A DNA stretch of 10,262 bases from NCBI GenBank assembly GCA_049522565.1, contig JBEKNT010000243.1, positions 1 to 10,262 on the forward strand. The letters run 5' to 3'. A model generated the notes under the pieces. The model was not told where the DNA came from. It saw only the letters and a list, made by a program, of their open reading frames with translations, and did not search any database. Position numbers and translations under genes: made by a program. This DNA is from JASHVB01 sp049522565. GTDB taxonomy: Bacteria > Pseudomonadota > Alphaproteobacteria > Acetobacterales > Acetobacteraceae. Positions 1 to 6,932 of this stretch are shown here, piece after piece; position 1 is the stretch's first letter; the number at the start of each line of letters is the position of its first letter.

Positions 1-65
1 GGATCGGCCACGACAAAGCACGCGCGATGTCGAGCCGAACCGATATGATGACCGGCCGGTTCTGA
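1..65 (+). other. Left edge, possible tail of an upstream gene
   Basis: The frame beginning at base 3 is open from the window edge to a TGA at 63-65 and would encode about 20 residues ending in MMTGRF. It could be the last codons of a gene lying mostly outside the window, 21 bases before the glycosyltransferase start. Twenty open codons in GC-rich DNA are weak evidence and no family is recognisable. Confidence 0.2.
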
Positions 66-76
66 CCTCCTTTGGC

Positions 77-80
77 GGAG
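77..80 (+). promoter_or_regulatory. Ribosome binding site favouring a TTG start at 87
   Basis: GGAG at 77-80 lies six bases before the TTG at 87. The alternative in-frame TTG at 72 has only a pyrimidine-rich sequence before it (GACCTCCT) and no purine-rich site. This supports the downstream TTG, which shortens the protein by five residues. Confidence 0.45.
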
Positions 81-86
81 TCCCCA

Positions 87-1607
87 TTGGCGTCCACGCT
101 GCGCACGCTGCGCGATCGTCCCGCTTGGGCACTGGCATTGCTCGCCGTCGCCATCCATCTCTATGCCAGCGGCGGCTACGGCTATTTTCGCGACGAGCTG
201 TATTTCATCGTCTGCGGCGAACATGCGGACTGGGGCTATGTCGATCAGCCGCCGCTGATTCCGCTGCTCGCCGCGGCGATGCATCGTTGGTTCGCGCCGT
301 CACTGGTGATGCTGCGCCTGCTGCCGGCGCTGGCGCATGGCGCGACCATCGCGCTGACCGGCGAGACCGCGCGATTGCTCGGCGGCGCACGCTGGTCGCA
401 GACGGTGGCCGGGCTGGCGGTGCTGTGCGGCGGCGTCTATCTGGCGACCGGAACGATCTTGTCGACCGACGCGGTGCAGCCACTGGCCTGGCTGTTCTGC
501 GGCTACGCGCTGATCCGCATCCTGCGGGACGGCGACGAGCGCTGGTGGCCGGCGCTCGGCGTCATGGTCGGCGTGGCGCTGCTGACGAAATACATGATCG
601 GGTTCTGGCTGGTGGCGCTGGCGGTCGGCTTGCTGGCGACGCAGCCCGCCCGCGTACTGGCGCGGCCGGGGGCGTACGTGGCGGCGGCGATCGCGGGGAT
701 CATCGTGCTGCCCAACGTGCTGTGGCAGGCGGCGCATGGCTGGCCGTTCCTGGAGATCGGCCGCGTCGGAGCGACCGACAAGAATCTCGTGCTGTCACCG
801 GTGGCGTTTTTGCGCGCCGAGATTCGCGAGGTGAACGGCGCGACCCTGCCGCTGTGGCTCGGCGGCCTGGTGGCCTTCGCCGTCTGGCGGCGCTTCGCCG
901 CGCTGCGCGGCTTCGCGATTGGCTTTGTCGTGCTGCTGGCGGCGATGTTCGTGCTGCACGCGAAACCATACTATCCGGCCGGCGCCTACCCGCTGCTGTT
1001 CGCCGGCGGGGCGGTGGCGCTCGAGGCGTGGATCGCGGCGCGCGTTGTGCGGGCCATCTATGCGGTGGCGATCGCCGCGAACGGGCTGCTGGTGGCGCCG
1101 TTCGTCCTGCCGATCCTGCCGGTGGAGCAATTTGCTGCGTACCAGGATTGGTTGGGGGCGACACCGCATCCGATGGAGCATGAGCAGTTGGGACGGCTGT
1201 CGCAGTACTATGCCGATATGTTCGGTTGGCCGGAGTTGGCGGCGCTGGTCGGACGCGCGTACCAGTCGCTGCCGCCTGACGAAAAAGCGCGGGCCGTGTT
1301 CCTGGGCGACAATTACGGCGAGGCGGCCGCGGTCGACGTGCTTGGTGCAGCGTGGCACATGCCGGCGGCGATCAGCGGCAACAATCAGTATTTCCTGTGG
1401 GGACCGCGCGGGCATGATGGCAGCGTGGTGATACGGCTCGGCCGCAACCGTGATGATTTGCTGAAGAGCTATGCCTCGGTCGAGCCGGCGGGTGTGTTCG
1501 ATGATCCGTGGGCAATGCCCGGCGAGACCGGGCGGACCCTATGGATCTGCCGCGGGCGGAAGGTACCGCTGGACGTAGCATGGCCCAGCTTCAGGAGATA
1601 TCGCTAG
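87..1607 (+). CDS. Glycosyltransferase family 39 (PMT_2/ArnT-like) membrane protein
   Basis: This is a 506-residue integral membrane protein of the GT-C fold. The family transfers a sugar from a lipid-linked (polyprenyl phosphate) donor to a lipid, protein or glycan acceptor on the outer face of the inner membrane. After the first membrane segment (about residues 14-30) comes FRDELY (34-39); its D36-E37 pair sits where the family places the catalytic acid in the first periplasmic loop. DQPPLIP follows at 53-59. About ten hydrophobic segments run to residue 345. A soluble periplasmic tail (about 350-506) includes GDNYGEA and a SGNNQYFLWGP stretch typical of bacterial PMT_2 proteins. The start is a TTG chosen by its ribosome binding site; a TTG at 72 would add five residues. 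Donor and acceptor are unknown, and nothing nearby points to lipid A or a polysaccharide cluster. Confidence 0.9.
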   Translation: MASTLRTLRDRPAWALALLAVAIHLYASGGYGYFRDELYFIVCGEHADWGYVDQPPLIPLLAAAMHRWFAPSLVMLRLLPALAHGATIALTGETARLLGGARWSQTVAGLAVLCGGVYLATGTILSTDAVQPLAWLFCGYALIRILRDGDERWWPALGVMVGVALLTKYMIGFWLVALAVGLLATQPARVLARPGAYVAAAIAGIIVLPNVLWQAAHGWPFLEIGRVGATDKNLVLSPVAFLRAEIREVNGATLPLWLGGLVAFAVWRRFAALRGFAIGFVVLLAAMFVLHAKPYYPAGAYPLLFAGGAVALEAWIAARVVRAIYAVAIAANGLLVAPFVLPILPVEQFAAYQDWLGATPHPMEHEQLGRLSQYYADMFGWPELAALVGRAYQSLPPDEKARAVFLGDNYGEAAAVDVLGAAWHMPAAISGNNQYFLWGPRGHDGSVVIRLGRNRDDLLKSYASVEPAGVFDDPWAMPGETGRTLWICRGRKVPLDVAWPSFRRYR

Positions 1608-1774
1608 CCCGGGGCGTGGATTGGTGCGGGCGAACGCGAGCCCCGCGTATCCCGAAATGTCCCTTGCGGATAGGCAACCTGCCCTGGTCACAGCGCGGCG
1701 GCGGCCGATCGGATGTTGTCCGGTCATACCGGGTGTGCTACGAAATCGCATCGGGCTGCCAAGGATGTGCTTCC
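1608..1774 (+). other. Intergenic region before the patatin-like gene
   Basis: These 167 bases hold no gene I can support. The patatin frame stays open backwards through here into the glycosyltransferase gene, but its translation there is basic and low in hydrophobic order, so I do not count it as coding. A weak sigma70-like pair, TTGTCC at 1716-1721 and TACGAA at 1739-1744 with a 17-base spacer, is the best promoter candidate for the next gene. Its match to consensus is poor. No terminator with a T-run follows the glycosyltransferase. Confidence 0.3.
1761..1765 (+). promoter_or_regulatory. Ribosome binding site setting the patatin start
   Basis: AAGGA lies nine bases before the ATG at 1775. 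This supports that ATG over the farther in-frame start at 1508, which would overlap the preceding gene by 100 bases and add 89 residues unlike a patatin domain. Confidence 0.5.
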
Positions 1775-3559
1775 ATGCCGCAGCAGAATCCTCCGGTCTT
1801 CGATCAGGCGGTCGCCGACAGCTTGTTTCCGCTCACGCGCGACGATCCACCACCAGGCGTGTTCGAACTGGGCCTGGTACTTGGTGGCACCGTGTCCTGC
1901 GGTGCCTGGACCGCGGGCGCGCTGGATTTCCTGCTCCAGGCGCTGGAGGCATGGCATGACGGCAACCAGCCGCACAATGTCAGCATCCCTAGCGTTGGCG
2001 GCGCCTCCGGCGGAGCCATCTGCGGCGCAATTCTGTCACTCGTCAGTCGCCGGCCGGTGCCGCACATCACGCGTTCGTACAATGATCTCGTTGCCGATAC
2101 GAGCAATACCGGCAACCCGTTCTGGGAAGCCTGGGTCAACCAGATCAACGCCGCCGATCTGCTCTCGACAGCGGATCTGGACCACGGCGAGATCCTCTCG
2201 ATCGTCAATTGCGACATCATCGACAGCATCCGCGACAACATCGCGGGCCTTGATCAGCAGCCGGCCACCCAGGCACGGCCCTACTTCCCCGCCCCGTTCC
2301 GCCTTGCGGTCACACTCGCCAATCTGCGCGGGATTCCCTACCGGATGGATACCGATGGGGACGCCGGCTGGCGCGGCGCGGACTACATCCAGCAAGACGA
2401 TCTTGCCCGCTTCGCCATTCCCAATGGCGCCGATCCGCACACGGCCAAGCGGGCGGACGAATTCTGGGTGGACCGGACGCTGCAAGCGCCGAACACCGAC
2501 TTCGTCGATGTCGCGACACTGGCGGAATGCGCCGTGGCATCAGGATCGATGCCGGTTGGGCTCAAGGCGCGGCGGCTGGCACGGCCGTTGAGTCATTATC
2601 TCTATCGCCCGCACGTCACGCCGCATGATCCGGTTTCCGACGTTGAGTGGCCCCAGCCGGAATGGGACAAGATGCTGGACCCGGCGTCGCCGCTCTACAG
2701 TTTCGACGCAGTGGATGGCGGCACCTTCAACAACGATCCGATCACCCTGGTGCATACCGCACTTGCCGGTTTGGTCGGGCGCAATCCGCGCGCACCGGAG
2801 CTTGCGACGCGGGCGTTGCTCATGATCGATCCGCTGGCAACCCAAGCGGACGACACGCCACCCACGGGGACGCCCGACCTCGTCTCCGTGCTGTCGAACC
2901 TGCCCGGATCCGTGGTCAACGCTGCGCGTTACCTGACCGCGGATCTTGACCTGATGGCCGATCCGGCAGTGTTCAGCCGCTTCCAGTTGGTGCCGCGCCG
3001 GCTCGATATGCGGGTGACCGGACAGCTCGCCACGGTCGGCGCGCGCTTCTACGCCTTTGCCGGATTTTGCCATCGCAATTGGCGCGTGCACGATTTTCTG
3101 CTCGGGCGGCTCAATATGCAGAACATGCTGCGCACCGGCCTGATCCTGCGCGGCAGCAACAAGCTGTTCGACGCATGGACGCTGGCGCAGCGCACCCGCT
3201 GGGCGGTGGATCAGAACGGCGCGCGGTTCGCGATTGGCGCGACCACCCACGCGTCGGACTACTTCCTGCCGATCCTCCCGGACGTCTCTTATGACGGCAA
3301 CGGCCCGATAGCGCGCGAGGCCAGCCGGCCCGAGTTGCCCTGGCCCGCCGGCGTGTTCGATCCGCGCGCAGAATTCCAGGACAGCCTGACCACGCGGCTG
3401 AAGCGGCTGCTTGAGGCGCTGGCCGGCAAGGAAGTCGGCGGCATCGCCGGTTGGTTCGTCGGCGATATCATCGGCCCCCAGGTGGCCTCGGCGCTTGCCG
3501 GCAGTATGGTGAAAAGCTTCGTCGAGGAACTGGTTGCCGCGAGCCTGTTGAACGGCTGA
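1775..3559 (+). CDS. Patatin-like phospholipase family protein
   Basis: This 594-residue protein is a probable lipid acyl hydrolase with a Ser-Asp catalytic dyad. The glycine-rich oxyanion segment GLVLGGTVSCGAWTAG is at 33-48. The nucleophile elbow GASGG at 76-80 makes Ser78 the likely nucleophile. A patatin-like ASGSMPVG is at 255-262, and the DGG motif at 314-316 supplies the catalytic Asp314. The usual DGGGxRG arginine is absent, as in the long bacterial patatin-related proteins (DUF3376 type). That group also has a C-terminal WR..D..LGRL element, seen here as NWRVHDFLLGRLN at 435-447. The C-terminal 45 residues are rich in Gly and Ala and could be amphipathic. There is no signal peptide, so it is probably cytosolic or peripherally membrane-bound. 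Acyl specificity and physiological role are unknown. Confidence 0.92.
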   Translation: MPQQNPPVFDQAVADSLFPLTRDDPPPGVFELGLVLGGTVSCGAWTAGALDFLLQALEAWHDGNQPHNVSIPSVGGASGGAICGAILSLVSRRPVPHITRSYNDLVADTSNTGNPFWEAWVNQINAADLLSTADLDHGEILSIVNCDIIDSIRDNIAGLDQQPATQARPYFPAPFRLAVTLANLRGIPYRMDTDGDAGWRGADYIQQDDLARFAIPNGADPHTAKRADEFWVDRTLQAPNTDFVDVATLAECAVASGSMPVGLKARRLARPLSHYLYRPHVTPHDPVSDVEWPQPEWDKMLDPASPLYSFDAVDGGTFNNDPITLVHTALAGLVGRNPRAPELATRALLMIDPLATQADDTPPTGTPDLVSVLSNLPGSVVNAARYLTADLDLMADPAVFSRFQLVPRRLDMRVTGQLATVGARFYAFAGFCHRNWRVHDFLLGRLNMQNMLRTGLILRGSNKLFDAWTLAQRTRWAVDQNGARFAIGATTHASDYFLPILPDVSYDGNGPIAREASRPELPWPAGVFDPRAEFQDSLTTRLKRLLEALAGKEVGGIAGWFVGDIIGPQVASALAGSMVKSFVEELVAASLLNG

Positions 3560-3763
3560 TCCGGCACGCCGCGACTGCCCGGGCAAATGCCTCCCCGTCC
3601 CGTTGCGGCAGGAGTGTCTGCAACCGCGGCGGTTGGCTGTACCCACCCTTGCCCCCTCCCGCAACGGGCGCGGCAGGATTATGGCAGCCGGTACCACGAC
3701 CCGCTGCACCGGCCGCCGCGTCGACCGCAGCGAACCGCCGCCCCTTCGATCACGAGGCTCGTC
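3560..3763 (+). other. Intergenic region with nested inverted repeats
   Basis: These 204 bases separate the patatin-like and HAD genes. Perfect 10-base arms at 3599-3608 (CCCGTTGCGG) and 3659-3668 (CCGCAACGGG) enclose 50 bases, within which a second inverted repeat lies at 3621-3635 (CAACCGC, one base, GCGGTTG). Read in frame, part of this stretch gives HPCPLPQ, a well-known spurious translation of a dispersed alphaproteobacterial palindromic repeat. There is no T-run, so this is a repeat remnant rather than a clear intrinsic terminator. No promoter stands out. Confidence 0.5.
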
Positions 3764-4486
3764 ATGCAACTGACCGACTTCCGCGTTCTGACGTTCGACT
3801 GCTATGGCACGCTGATCGACTGGGAGAGCGGCCTGTACGCCGCCTTGCAGCCGCTGCTGACGCGGGCGGGCATCGACCTGTCGCGCGACGCCGTGCTGGC
3901 CAGGTTCGCCGAGCATGAGGCGCGCCAGCAGGCCGCCACGCCGGGGATGCGCTATGCCGAGCTGCTGGGTGTCGTGCATGCGCAACTCGCGCACGCCTGG
4001 GGCGTTGCGCCCGTGGCCGAGGAGGACCGGGCGTTCGGCGCCTCGGTCGGCGACTGGCCGGCGTTCGGCGATACCGTCGCGGCACTGCAATACCTGCAAC
4101 AGCACTACAAACTGGTGATCCTGTCCAACATCGATCGTGCCAGCTTCGCCGCGACGCAGCCTCGGCTGGGCGTGCGGTTCGATGCCGTGTTCACTGCCCA
4201 GGATATCGGCTCCTACAAGCCCGATCCGCGCAACTTCGCCTATCTGATCGCGCAGCTTGCGGCGATGGGGCTGGCGCGGAGCGACATCCTGCATACCGCG
4301 CAGAGCCTGTTCCACGACCATGCGCCGGCCAATGCGGCGGGGCTGGCCTCGGCGTGGATCGACCGGCGGCAGGATGCGCAAGGCTGGGGTGCGACGTCGG
4401 CGCCGCCTCCGGGGGTTCGTTACAATTTCCGTTTTACCAGCCTGGCCGAGATGGCGGAGGCGCATCGGGCGCGCAGGCGCGGATAG
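3764..4486 (+). CDS. Haloacid dehalogenase type II-like HAD hydrolase
   Basis: This 240-residue protein belongs to HAD subfamily I. Motif I, FDCYGTLIDW at 11-20, has Asp12 as the nucleophile that forms the covalent intermediate. The Tyr-Gly-Thr pattern is typical of L-2-haloacid dehalogenases rather than the DxDGT of phosphatases. Motif II is SN at 121-122, motif III is Lys152 in SYKPDPRNF, and motif IV is the acidic Asp185 in FHDHAPAN. An alpha-helical cap occupies about residues 20-95. The length fits the family, and no signal peptide is present. The ATG is preceded by GAGG with six bases between. The frame is open back to 3587, but that extension runs through the intergenic repeat. The reaction may be hydrolytic dehalogenation of 2-haloacids, but many relatives act on other substrates. 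The gene converges on the oxidoreductase gene, with a decayed region between. Confidence 0.92.
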   Translation: MQLTDFRVLTFDCYGTLIDWESGLYAALQPLLTRAGIDLSRDAVLARFAEHEARQQAATPGMRYAELLGVVHAQLAHAWGVAPVAEEDRAFGASVGDWPAFGDTVAALQYLQQHYKLVILSNIDRASFAATQPRLGVRFDAVFTAQDIGSYKPDPRNFAYLIAQLAAMGLARSDILHTAQSLFHDHAPANAAGLASAWIDRRQDAQGWGATSAPPPGVRYNFRFTSLAEMAEAHRARRRG

Positions 4487-4630
4487 CGACACGGCACGCC
4501 GGCACCGGGCGGAGCGACCGCAGGGCGACAAATCCTCTCAGATCATTTGCACCGTGGACGGGCCTTGGCGCCTGTTGCAGCATAATCACGAGTTCGTTGT
4601 CTGCTATCGCGCCCGAACCGGGGAGAAGTG
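4487..4630. other. Gap after the HAD gene, nothing recognised
   Basis: This is the first 144 bases of the 388-base convergent gap (4487-4874). It is somewhat richer in A and T than its surroundings near 4570-4600. A CATAAT at 4580-4585 resembles a -10 box, but no acceptable -35 box lies 16-18 bases before it. If the following remnant was once a functional gene, its promoter would have been here. No terminator with a T-run is visible after the HAD stop codon. Confidence 0.3.
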
Positions 4631-4807
4631 GTGGCCGATCATCGTTCCATCATGCTTTCCAGCACCTGCCAGGAGCTGAAGGAGCACCGCGCTGCGGTGC
4701 GCGAGGCCGCGCTCGGCCAGGGACTGTGTCCCGAGGCGATGGAGAATGATGCCGCACGACCGCAGGATCTCATCGACGCCTCTTCGGCGCTTCGCGTCTC
4801 GCAATGA
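4631..4807 (+). pseudogene. Truncated N-terminus of a DUF4062-like protein
   Basis: A GTG at 4631, with GGAG at 4622-4625 five bases before it, opens a 58-codon frame ending in TGA at 4805-4807. Residues 7-17 read IMLSSTCQELK, followed by EHRAAVREAAL and then a PEAMEND segment. This order (hydrophobic strand, SST, LKEHR, helix, Pro..MEND) is the start of the DUF4062 domain, found at the N-terminus of many bacterial NTPase and effector-type proteins. Resemblance stops after DLIDAS (about 4778). From there the sequence becomes a dispersed repeat half-site, and the repeat itself supplies the stop codon. A full DUF4062 domain alone is much longer than 58 residues, and no continuation is visible downstream in any frame. 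I read this as a decayed remnant. A short functional peptide is possible but less likely. The family call comes from motif memory only. Confidence 0.6.
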
Positions 4808-4810
4808 CAG
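4778..4810 (+). repeat. Half-site of the CATTGCGAG-type dispersed repeat
   Basis: CTCGCAATGACAG at 4798-4810 is identical to 9037-9049, in the right arm of the large palindrome in the ABC operon. Both are preceded by GCTTCG (4789-4794 and 9026-9031), with slightly different spacing. Only one arm is present here. It begins where the DUF4062-like frame loses its family resemblance. Confidence 0.6.
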
Positions 4811-4817
4811 GCTCCGC

Positions 4818-4851
4818 GGCGCCCGGCCGGCGATGTCGGCCTTGCGGCGCC
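4818..4851. repeat. Inverted repeat just beyond the oxidoreductase gene
   Basis: GGCGCC at 4818-4823 can pair with GGCGCC at 4846-4851, enclosing GGCCG (4825-4829) and CGGCC (4837-4841) around a seven-base loop. It lies 23 bases past the stop codon of the - strand oxidoreductase gene. It could act as a 3' mRNA hairpin for the operon. No U-tract follows on that strand, so I do not call it an intrinsic terminator. Confidence 0.35.
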
Positions 4852-4874
4852 TGAAATGGACCACCCGATCCACA

Positions 4875-6011
4875 TCACTGCCCCGGTTTACCGAAACGAT
4901 CGATCCGGAACGGCGTGATCGGCAGGTTGCTTTGCCCGGTGGTGACCAGCTCCGCCAGGATGCCGCCGACGACAGGGCCGAGCTGGAAGCCATGCCCGGC
5001 GAAGGCGAAAGCGTGGAACACACCCGCCTCGGTCGAACTCGGACCGATGACCGGAATGTCGTCGGGCAGCCGCCCCTCGATGCCGGCCCAGCCGCGCACG
5101 ATCTGCGCCGGGCGCATGACCGGGAACAGATCCGACACCGTCCGCGCGCTGCGTGCCAGGCCGGCAATGTCGAGGTCCGTCCAGTTCGCGTCGCGCCGCG
5201 CGCGCCCCTTGTGACCGCCGCCGATCAGCACCGTGCCGTTGGCGTATTGCTTGAACGACAGCGGCCGCCCGACCGCCCCGATCACCGGATCGAGGAAATG
5301 CGGCATGGGCGCGCTGATCATCAGCATGAGCGCCCACACCTCCAGCGGCACCGGCTCGCCAAGTTGGGCCGCGATCCGATCTGCCCACGCGCCCGCACAA
5401 TTAACCACGCAAGCCGCCTCCCACCGTCCACCGGATGCCGTCTCGACGCCCCAGCGCCGGCCGGCACGCCCGAGCCTGATGACGCGTTCGCCTTCCATGA
5501 AGCGGACGCCAAGGCTTTCCGCCTTGCGCTTGAACGCCATCGTGGTGCGATACGGATTGGCCGCCCCGTCGGCGCGCGACACGATCCCACCCACGCAATG
5601 CTCCGCGATCGCCGGCACCAGTGCGCGCAGTTCGGCCCGGTCGATGATTTCCTCATGGTCGTAACCGAGCGCCCGCAATTCCGCAGCGCGGCGGCGCAGG
5701 ATGTCGAGTTCCGCCGCGTTCTCCGCCACCTTGACCTGGCCGTGGTGTTCGAAACCGCAATCGTCGTCCACCAGATCCTGGATGCGATACCAGAGTTCGA
5801 GCGACGCCACCGACAGGGGAATCTCGGCGACATCGCGGCCGAGGCGCCGCACGCCGCCCGCATTCACGCCGGACGCATGGCGGGCGACGTAGTCCTGCTC
5901 GATCACGGTGACCGCTGCCCCACGCATGGCGAGATGCAGCGCGGCCGAGCACCCATGCAGGCCACCGCCGATGACGATGACGTCGGGCGTGGTTGTTTGC
6001 GTTGATTGCAC
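4875..6011 (-). CDS. FAD-dependent oxidoreductase, DAO family
   Basis: This 378-residue flavoenzyme belongs to the D-amino-acid oxidase/sarcosine oxidase beta/glycine oxidase superfamily. Such enzymes oxidise a C-N bond of an amine or amino acid using FAD. The Rossmann motif GGGLHG is at 15-20 and the ribose-binding Glu38 closes the second strand. SGVNAGGVR (47-55) follows, as in sarcosine oxidase-like proteins, then NCAGAWAD (204-211). Residues 310-323 match the GxxGRxPDxxPxIG pattern, and the C-terminal FAD contact is GHGFQLGP (339-346). I chose the GTG at 6011 because GAGGGG lies six bases before it. A GTG at 6044 would add 11 residues that do not belong to the fold. It is the last gene of the ABC operon, 51 bases after permease 2, which suggests that it oxidises the imported compound. 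No signal peptide is present. The exact substrate is unknown. Confidence 0.93.
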   Translation of the reverse strand: MQSTQTTTPDVIVIGGGLHGCSAALHLAMRGAAVTVIEQDYVARHASGVNAGGVRRLGRDVAEIPLSVASLELWYRIQDLVDDDCGFEHHGQVKVAENAAELDILRRRAAELRALGYDHEEIIDRAELRALVPAIAEHCVGGIVSRADGAANPYRTTMAFKRKAESLGVRFMEGERVIRLGRAGRRWGVETASGGRWEAACVVNCAGAWADRIAAQLGEPVPLEVWALMLMISAPMPHFLDPVIGAVGRPLSFKQYANGTVLIGGGHKGRARRDANWTDLDIAGLARSARTVSDLFPVMRPAQIVRGWAGIEGRLPDDIPVIGPSSTEAGVFHAFAFAGHGFQLGPVVGGILAELVTTGQSNLPITPFRIDRFGKPGQ

Positions 6012-6017
6012 CGCTAG

Positions 6018-6023
6018 CCCCTC
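6018..6023 (-). promoter_or_regulatory. Ribosome binding site setting the oxidoreductase start
   Basis: On the - strand GAGGGG is followed by six bases (CTAGCG) and the GTG at 6011. The alternative GTG at 6044 has its nearest purine-rich stretch too far away. This site favours the shorter protein. Confidence 0.6.
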
Positions 6024-6062
6024 ACCACTGCCTGCACGCCGCACGTTGCATCCATCGCTCCG

Positions 6063-6857
6063 TCACCGGCTGCCGGGACCGACCAGCAGACGGTCGAGCC
6101 CGTAGATGCGATCGAGCAATACCATCGCCACCGCGGTCAGCGCGATCAGCCCCGCGGAAACCGCCGCCACCAGCGGATCGATATTGTCCTGGATGTAGAG
6201 AAACAGCCGCACCGGCAGCGTCGTCGTGCGCGGCGAGGCAATGAACACGGTCATCGTCACCTCATCGAAGCTGGTGATGAAGGCGAGTACCCAGCCGCTG
6301 ACCACGCCTGGCAGGATCATCGGCAGCGTGACGCGCCGGAAGGTGGCGAACCACGATGCGCCGAGCGAGGCCGCCGCATGCTCGATCTGCGGATCGAGGC
6401 CGGTCGAGGCCGACAGCGTAAGCCGCAGCGCGTAGGGCATGATGATGACCACGTGGCTCATGACCAGGCCGGCGAACGAGCCGCTCAGCCCGGTCACGGT
6501 GAAGAAGCGCAGGAAGGCGATCCCCAGCACCGCGGGTGGAATCATCAGCGGCGCCTGGACCAATGTGGCGACGGCGTCGCGCCCGGGGAAGCGATACCGC
6601 GCGATGGCCAGCGCCGCCGGGACCGCCAACGCCACGGAGATCGTTGCCGACAACGTGCCGAGCCACAGGCTCGCCCGGAACGCGTTGACGAAATCGGGGT
6701 TCGCCGCGATCGCGCGGAACCAGCGCAACGACAGTCCATCGACCGGCAGCGAGAGATAGCCACGTGAGGTGAAGGCTACGGCACAGACCACCAGGATCGG
6801 TGCCAGAATGAAGCCGATGAAGGCGGCGTGGAACGCGAGCGCGAGGCGGCCGTTCAT
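6063..6857 (-). CDS. ABC transporter permease 2 (PotC-like)
   Basis: This 264-residue inner-membrane protein is of the binding-protein-dependent permease type. It has about six membrane helices, the first at about 9-30. The cytoplasmic EAA loop that docks on the ATPase starts with EHAAASLGA at 159-167 and ends with LPMILPG at 178-184. Length and layout fit the second permease of spermidine/putrescine-type importers. It should pair with permease 1 to form the membrane channel. The start is the ATG at 6857, 75 bases after the permease 1 stop. Its only purine-rich leader is the GGGAGAGGTG arm of a repeat (6868-6877), at a rather long spacing, plus AGAAG four bases before the ATG. Translation may therefore depend on how that repeat folds. 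Confidence 0.95.
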   Translation of the reverse strand: MNGRLALAFHAAFIGFILAPILVVCAVAFTSRGYLSLPVDGLSLRWFRAIAANPDFVNAFRASLWLGTLSATISVALAVPAALAIARYRFPGRDAVATLVQAPLMIPPAVLGIAFLRFFTVTGLSGSFAGLVMSHVVIIMPYALRLTLSASTGLDPQIEHAAASLGASWFATFRRVTLPMILPGVVSGWVLAFITSFDEVTMTVFIASPRTTTLPVRLFLYIQDNIDPLVAAVSAGLIALTAVAMVLLDRIYGLDRLLVGPGSR

Positions 6858-6867
6858 GGCGCTTCTA

Positions 6868-6922
6868 CACCTCTCCCTCGACGCTGACGCGTCTCGACCT
6901 CTCCCGCGCAGCGGGAGAGGTG
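6868..6922 (-). repeat. CCTCTCCC-type palindromic repeat with a duplicated arm
   Basis: Perfect 11-base arms at 6897-6907 (ACCTCTCCCGC) and 6911-6921 enclose a three-base loop. The left-arm core occurs again at 6868-6877 (CACCTCTCCC), which is exactly complementary to 6913-6922. On the operon RNA the 5' strand of the hairpin could pair either with its neighbour or with the second GGGAGAGGTG just before the permease 2 start. The core is of the CCTCTCCC/GGGAGAGG type that is dispersed between genes in many alphaproteobacteria. Confidence 0.75.
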
Positions 6923-6932
6923 TACTTGCATA

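Noticed and set aside
1508..1774. N-terminal extension of the patatin-like protein by 89 residues
   Set aside because: It would overlap the glycosyltransferase gene by 100 bases, it lacks a patatin-like sequence, and a better-placed AAGGA precedes the ATG at 1775.
3587..3763. N-terminal extension of the HAD protein
   Set aside because: The extension translates a palindromic repeat (HPCPLPQ) and is rich in Pro and Arg. GAGG with correct spacing precedes the ATG at 3764.
2540..4531. 663-codon frame on the - strand opposite the patatin-like and HAD genes
   Set aside because: Its translation is rich in Arg, Gln, His and Pro, shows no domain order, and spans two well-supported + strand genes and the gap between them. 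Long antisense frames are common in such GC-rich DNA.
4746..6005. 419-codon + strand frame opposite the oxidoreductase gene
   Set aside because: It mirrors the - strand DAO gene, which has clear FAD motifs. The + strand product is polar, Arg/His/Asp-rich and matches no family.
6014..6055. 13-codon leader frame before the oxidoreductase
   Set aside because: The ATG at 6055 has GGAG only two bases before it, and the frame has no regulatory pattern such as repeated codons for one amino acid.
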